Below are positions 59,724-64,000 of a DNA stretch of 64,000 bases, one piece after another. How positions within the stretch are numbered: the stretch's first letter is position 1; the number at the start of each line of letters is the position of its first letter. The DNA comes from Pisolithus tinctorius (taxonomy: Eukaryota; Basidiomycota; Agaricomycetes; Boletales; Pisolithaceae). Position numbers and translations under genes: made by a program. A model generated the notes under the pieces. The model saw only the letters and a program-made list of their open reading frames with translations, was not told where the DNA came from and ran no database searches. The DNA lies in NCBI GenBank assembly GCA_024663395.1, contig JANFAH010000074.1:180971-244970 (forward strand). The letters run 5' to 3'.

Positions 59724-61108
59724 TCAGCACTCTAGAGCAATAAAGTATGTGTCATCTTCAGGCGGCTGAGTCGAATGGATACCCTCAATCCAAGCGACGA
59801 TCTCCGCTCTCCTCCCGTTATCTAGAGCTCTCAAACTATACAAGGGGTCAGGTAACCTTGCCTCACTCGCCCCAAAATCTGCTTGGTACAGAGAGCTGGT
59901 CGACGGCTCCATAAAGCCGGACCATCGAGATCCACTCCGTGACCGCTCCGAGTACTCGTAACTTGATGAGCTGATATCATCCGACAGACTAGAAAAGCTA
60001 CTGCAACAGGATGCGGAGGACGTGCAAAGTGTCAAGTGCCCGTCGCTCGAGTGATTTACCGTCTTGGGAGTGGACCTGACTCTAGAAAGAGGACGCCATT
60101 TATTCCTGCGGTAGTAAGCGGTTTCATCGTCTAGCCCTGCCACGCGAGGGAGAACGCTAGACCTGCACGAGGAGTACTCGGAGTCGCCTTCTGGTGATCC
60201 ATCGGAAAGAAGCACAGAAGTGTTGCTGGGTGTCTTGTGGTGTGAAGAGCACCGTGAATACTTCGAGGAAGATGATTTCACACTAGTAAATGCCTCGTCT
60301 CGGTAGGGCTCAGTCCCAAAAAGAAGCCGCCGTAAGTCACCTACGTGCCGTCGTAAAGCCACGAAAGCCAGAAGAACACGTAGACGGTCAGTTATTTGTC
60401 CGCAGGTAGCACTTCCTTGAGGGAAAAGTGGTGCACCGAAGGACAACTCGTCGACAAGATAAGACAAGTAACAATGCGGCGCATGTCTTCCACGGAACGG
60501 TATGTGTGCAACTATACGCACGTGGTCTGCATCGTGGATGACGCCAAATAGCACAAGCCATTCGGGGAGCACGTTTGCTTCCAAGTGAGATGTTGATTCT
60601 GTCCAGCAAGCAACAAGGCTGCTCAGGTGCGGTCCCGCATGACTAGCCATGTCTTCTCGCAGACGCGCTGGTGAAGACTCCTGTAATCGCGTGTCCGCTT
60701 GGTGCCGCCAATAGGCGGGACCCTTCATCCACAGCATTACGGATGGCCGAGTCGAGAGCGTGATATCGAGAGATTGACTCTCGAGGCTCCCGCTACGCGA
60801 AGGCGAGGAGAACAGCATAAAATCTAGAGACCATGTGGTCGATACCCTAGGAGAATAGGTATGATTAGGATCTCTAGGAGGGACTTGTATTCAGAAAAGC
60901 GAAGTGCGGAACTTGGTGCAACAGAGTACCTCTCTAACTTGCATCCGGGTATGCTTGCAAACAAGCGAGCGATAGAAGTCGATACCCCGCTCTCTCTGCC
61001 GGTGTAGGCAAAAATCTCCGAGACAGCAGCGTCAAACGCCAATCCATCCGAGATCTCTGGAACTTCCGATTCGCTGGATTCGCATAATGGCGGCAAGCTC
61101 GGATCCAT
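59724..61108 (-). CDS. Orphan Ser/Arg-rich protein
   Basis: I do not recognise this protein. The ATG at 61108 gives MDPSLPPLCESSESEVPEIS, then AVSEIFAYTGRESGVSTSIA, RLFASIPGCKLE. An intron (donor GAG AG|GTACTC near 60930, acceptor CTCCTAG near 60855) joins R-V-S-T-T-W-S-L-D-F-M to a long single exon. The middle has a helical, basic region (GQITDRLRVLLAFVALRRHV near 60360). The C-terminal third is very Ser-rich with acidic and basic patches (SSSYEYSERSRSGSRWSGF). It ends EGIHSTQPPEDDTYFIALEC at a stop 59724. No signal peptide, membrane helix or known catalytic motif is seen. It is likely a lineage-specific protein, possibly phosphorylated in its tail. Confidence 0.6.
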
Positions 61109-61278
61109 AGTCGGACTAACCCTGGGGTTCTCGCTGGATTGGGCTCTTGTGATTTCGCGGTTGTATAACAACCCTTGCAGGGGGCAATCCGTTACTTGCT
61201 CGTGGGCGCATTTCTCACCCTGCAAAGCTAGCAGTCTCTGTATGGGCGGATATAGTTAGTGCATGCAGCTGGCCTTTC

Positions 61279-61446
61279 CTAAAGTAAACCGACCAGCCAG
61301 CGAGCAGGTACTGCTGTTTGCAGATTTGCGAGTCGCCAGCGGTTGCGTAGACTGAATACATACGCCGCGACGTGGTGAATCTCTACGAAGTGTGTCTTCA
61401 GGGGGTCGAATTCGTCGATGTATGACCATTCGATGTTGGACGACAT
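61279..61446 (-). CDS. Possible 55-residue open frame
   Basis: An ATG at 61446 in a fair context begins MSSNIEWSYIDEFDPLKTHF, then VEIHHVAAYVFSLRNRW and ends VPARWLVGLL at a TAG (61279-61281). It is too short to identify, and it could be one exon of a larger gene whose other exons I cannot place. Codon choice looks coding-like, but the length gives little support. Confidence 0.25.
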   Translation of the reverse strand: MSSNIEWSYIDEFDPLKTHFVEIHHVAAYVFSLRNRWRLANLQTAVPARWLVGLL

Positions 61447-62274
61447 GTTAACTGGCCTAGTTAACGCCAGGGTCCAGATTTCCAGAGGAAAAATAAGTAT
61501 AGCAATTAACGGCCACGCTTACACGTGTTCTGTGATACTTGAGGGCTAGAACGGAGTGAGGCAGAAGTGACCGTTCCGGTGACTGGAAGGGTAGCGCATG
61601 CCAGTATAGCTGCGTATTGTATACGTCAATGGGAGGCAGTAGGCACTTACAAAAACTGAACATGCGAGTGCATTACATTTGCCTGGTCCCCTGCGATTAG
61701 CGACTAACCGATTAAACGAGCCTTTGAAAAAGAGCGACGCTTATAGTATTAGGCATACGCACGCTGAACACGGTGTCTGAACGTGCTGTCAGGTCATTAG
61801 GCAAGTGTGCCACAGACATCCCCAGTGGGCTCAATACGGTCGTTAGCCCGTGAAAAATGTGGTACATATCTCGATGACGGGATAGGCGCGGCACGAGATT
61901 GCTTCGTGCCAGCGGTGCCAGCCATCGCCTGAAATAAATCCAGTTGAGTGACAAAATAAAGTTATGCAGGTATGCACTCGATAGCTTCACAACATGTTGG
62001 CTTTCACGCGGAGCACCTGGCAAGTTCTCAAGCAGTACAAAAAAAGTAGCCGTGGTTTTCAGCCGTCTCTTAGTTGTAGGTGGCACTTGGCGCTACTGTC
62101 GGTGACGAAGCTCTTTGAGAACAATCTATCGAAATGTCGTGTATGCATCCACGAATCCAAGTTTCATTGAAACAGCAGGGAATTGGCCCGGATACTTGCA
62201 GGGGCACCATCCGAGCGGCCAGCGAACCGCTACACCTTTCGGATGTAAATACAGGCGAAAACATCTCCCACATG
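61447..62274. other. Unresolved intergenic stretch
   Basis: The region between the short open frame and the CTF18 stop has several open frames on the minus strand (for example near 61457-61663 and 61712-62086), but neither begins with ATG in a convincing context nor shows a motif. I see no repeat or structural RNA. It may hold a poorly conserved gene or decayed coding sequence. Confidence 0.35.
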
Positions 62275-64000
62275 TTACAGAAAGGAAGCGACTTTCACGG
62301 GCTTACGCACAGCCGCTGAATTTCCTTCGAGGTAACGATATGTCGTACGGAACGGGACAAGCGCGCCCTCCGATCGTGGGGCACCTGGACCCGATACTTT
62401 GCGAGGCACGGCAATTGGACGTCCAAAGAAATCAACGGGGTCCTGAAGGGAACCGTACTATGTAAGATTATATCGAATGTCAGTATATGTAAACCTGCCT
62501 TGTCATCCACCAGGTCTGCTGGGCGACGGCGTTTGTGAACAGGAAGTTGATCTTCGTCCGGTAGCGGTGGACCCTCTTTACCAACTTCCATATCAGCTAT
62601 ATCACCATCAGGTCGCTCCTCCAGCATCCTGCCGAGGCTATCTGAGCAAAAGTTGACAACCGGAGTGCTCAGCGAAACACGGACTTTTTGTTGGAGTGAC
62701 CTCTCCCTCTGGAATTCCCGCTCTTCGGCGTGACATCGACTGCATGTGCAGCGAGAGCAGCGTCAATCTAGCGAAGCGCTAAGTTTTACTTTACTAAAGA
62801 GAAGGAAGTAGACCAACCTCTGCGGCGATAAGATGTCGAACTGCGTATCTCGAAGTTGCAAGGTCAGGTGCGCGTTTGCCATCGTAGGTGACGAACACAT
62901 CCATTGGGCTGTACCCAAATCGTCAGCGAAGCGATTATTGCCAGGGAAATGGAACGACACGTACGGGTCGAGCCTGTACACCAGTTGTCCATCCTCTGCC
63001 CTTTCCTGAACGAAACGCAAACCCAAGGATATCATGATCTCCACAAGGCGAGAGACCAACGCACGCTCTGCGGGCTTGATAATCTGGCTATTGACCTATT
63101 CAAGTTATAAGCTACTTTCGTTGAAACTTTATGCACCCTGATGATACACACTGGTCGCAAGGGAGGGGATATTATGCGGTTAATGTATGGTGCAAATTCA
63201 AGAGGGAGGGCCTGTCCCGTGATAAGGTGTCTGTAAGCACAGGGCGTCTTGCTGGAGTTGCGTATGCCGTCAGCTAGTGATTTGTAGATCTCCTCATTAG
63301 CACGCGTGAGTTGTAGGTTCTATTCATACGCCCGTCAGCGCATTGGGTTGATGAAGTGGAGACCACTTACATCCCAATCGGATGTATCCCTTTCCACTCG
63401 CTGGCTCCGTTGTTCCCGACACAGGGGGTGGAAGGGTATCAGAAGATATGGGAGATAGCCGTGCAGCTCGAATTCTCCTTCGGCATACATGGCCGACGAC
63501 AGGGTATCAAACGCCACCAGCCACTCATTTACCTGCCGGTATCGCGACATATCCGCCTCGTGCCGACGATAGTGTGGATACTGAGCAAAACATCCTGAGT
63601 ACAAATGAGATTGGCCGTGAGGATGGGATTATGCATTACTAGACGTACCGTTTGCGACGCTGGCAGGGTTATTGAGGACCTCTATCGCCCGATTCAAGCG
63701 ATTGACATAACGCGTCCCATCGTCTTCCCCTAATGCAAGATCCTTTATTCGCCTCTCAGAAAGTGGTGCGAAGATCTCCTTGAGGACAGTTGTTGTAGTA
63801 CTGTCTCCCTCCTTCATGCCCGCTGTAGCCCGTCGTATGAGTGGTTCTGTGACATCCTCATTCCGCGATTTGATGAACTGCGTTTATAGTCGGTGGCAGA
63901 TCCCAGAAAACGCGACGACGGCGACGGACCTGCAGTGTGTTCAGGCAGCCCCTCAAGTCTCCTTTTGCTATGCCGACGAGAACGCTTAAAGCTCTTGCGT
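62275..64000 (-). CDS. CTF18: Chromosome transmission fidelity protein 18 (alternative RFC large subunit), 5' part outside window
   Basis: Ctf18 forms an alternative clamp loader with Rfc2-5, Dcc1 and Ctf8 that loads PCNA in sister-chromatid cohesion and checkpoint signalling. The window holds the C-terminal half: GCFAQYPHYRRHE near 63600, VNEWLVAFDTLSSAMYAEGE near 63530, YLPYLLIPFHPLCRE near 63440, RHLITGQALPLEFAPYINRI with ISPPLRP near 63200, and LVEIMISLGLRFVQERAEDG with QLVYRLDP near 62990. Across an intron comes PMDVFVTYDGKRAPDLATSR, then YAVRHLIAAE. The extreme C-terminus, FFGRPIAVPRKVS then YLEGNSAAVRKPVKVASFL, is the conserved Dcc1/Ctf8-binding tail, ending at a TAA (62275-62277). The AAA+ domain is upstream of position 64000. 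The call rests on distinctive C-terminal blocks. Confidence 0.88.

Noticed and set aside
62115..62465. Plus-strand frame of 116 residues
   Set aside because: It overlaps the conserved CTF18 C-terminus on the other strand and is not protein-like.

Overview
This is a gene-dense nuclear window from a filamentous basidiomycete, most likely an Agaricomycete. Genes are split by many short introns, mostly about 50-60 nt, with GTRNGT-type donors and CTAAC/CTGAC-like branch points. Intergenic gaps are often 70-250 bp. One gene carries the basidiomycete-type DUF6593 fold. I see no transposons, integrated viruses, CRISPR arrays or bacterial-style operons.

Layout: 1-3.85 kb holds a HORMA-domain meiotic protein (HOP1, 3' end outside the window), TRAPP subunit TRS23 and a secreted glutaminyl cyclase. 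3.85-5.45 kb is poorly resolved, with an unidentified minus-strand gene candidate. 5.5-13.0 kb is phosphatidylinositol 4-kinase STT4, whose intron contains a 36-nt A/T homopolymer. tRNA-Ser(CGA) with a short intron follows, then an orphan membrane-protein-like gene. 14.6-31.1 kb holds the mitochondrial branched-chain keto acid dehydrogenase E1 beta subunit, a CreC/WDR20 WD40 protein, an APC15-like subunit, telomere protein POT1, the phosphatase regulator TAP42, the Golgi Rab YPT6, methylenetetrahydrofolate reductase and the helicase subunit MCM7. 31.8-46.9 kb holds KEX2, an IRS4-like EH-domain protein, an ECM15/MTH1187-family protein, ATG9, 2-isopropylmalate synthase LEU4 and glutamyl-tRNA synthetase GUS1. 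47-59.6 kb holds a DUF6593 protein, a SAP-motif protein kinase, an external NADH dehydrogenase with EF-hands, CLP1 and a DAL5-type transporter. 59.7-64 kb holds an orphan Ser-rich protein and the 3' half of CTF18, whose 5' end lies outside the window.

Most genes are core housekeeping functions: meiosis and replication (HOP1, MCM7, CTF18, POT1, APC15), secretion and membrane traffic (TRS23, STT4, YPT6, KEX2, ATG9, the EH protein), branched-chain amino acid metabolism (LEU4, BCKDHB) and RNA processing or translation (CLP1, GUS1, tRNA-Ser). They do not form one pathway cluster. Several are divergent pairs with very short shared promoters, notably LEU4/GUS1, BCKDHB/CREC and the EH gene/ECM15.

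The most unusual signals are four. The SAP-motif kinase lacks the VAIK lysine but has a lysine at the WNK position in its glycine-rich loop. LEU4 has a tandemly duplicated allosteric domain. ECM15 has an apparent 5-nt micro-exon. GUS1 ends in a duplicated SKMYEV motif. All calls are by reading the translated sequence; no database search was run, and exon boundaries are inferred from splice signals and family conservation.
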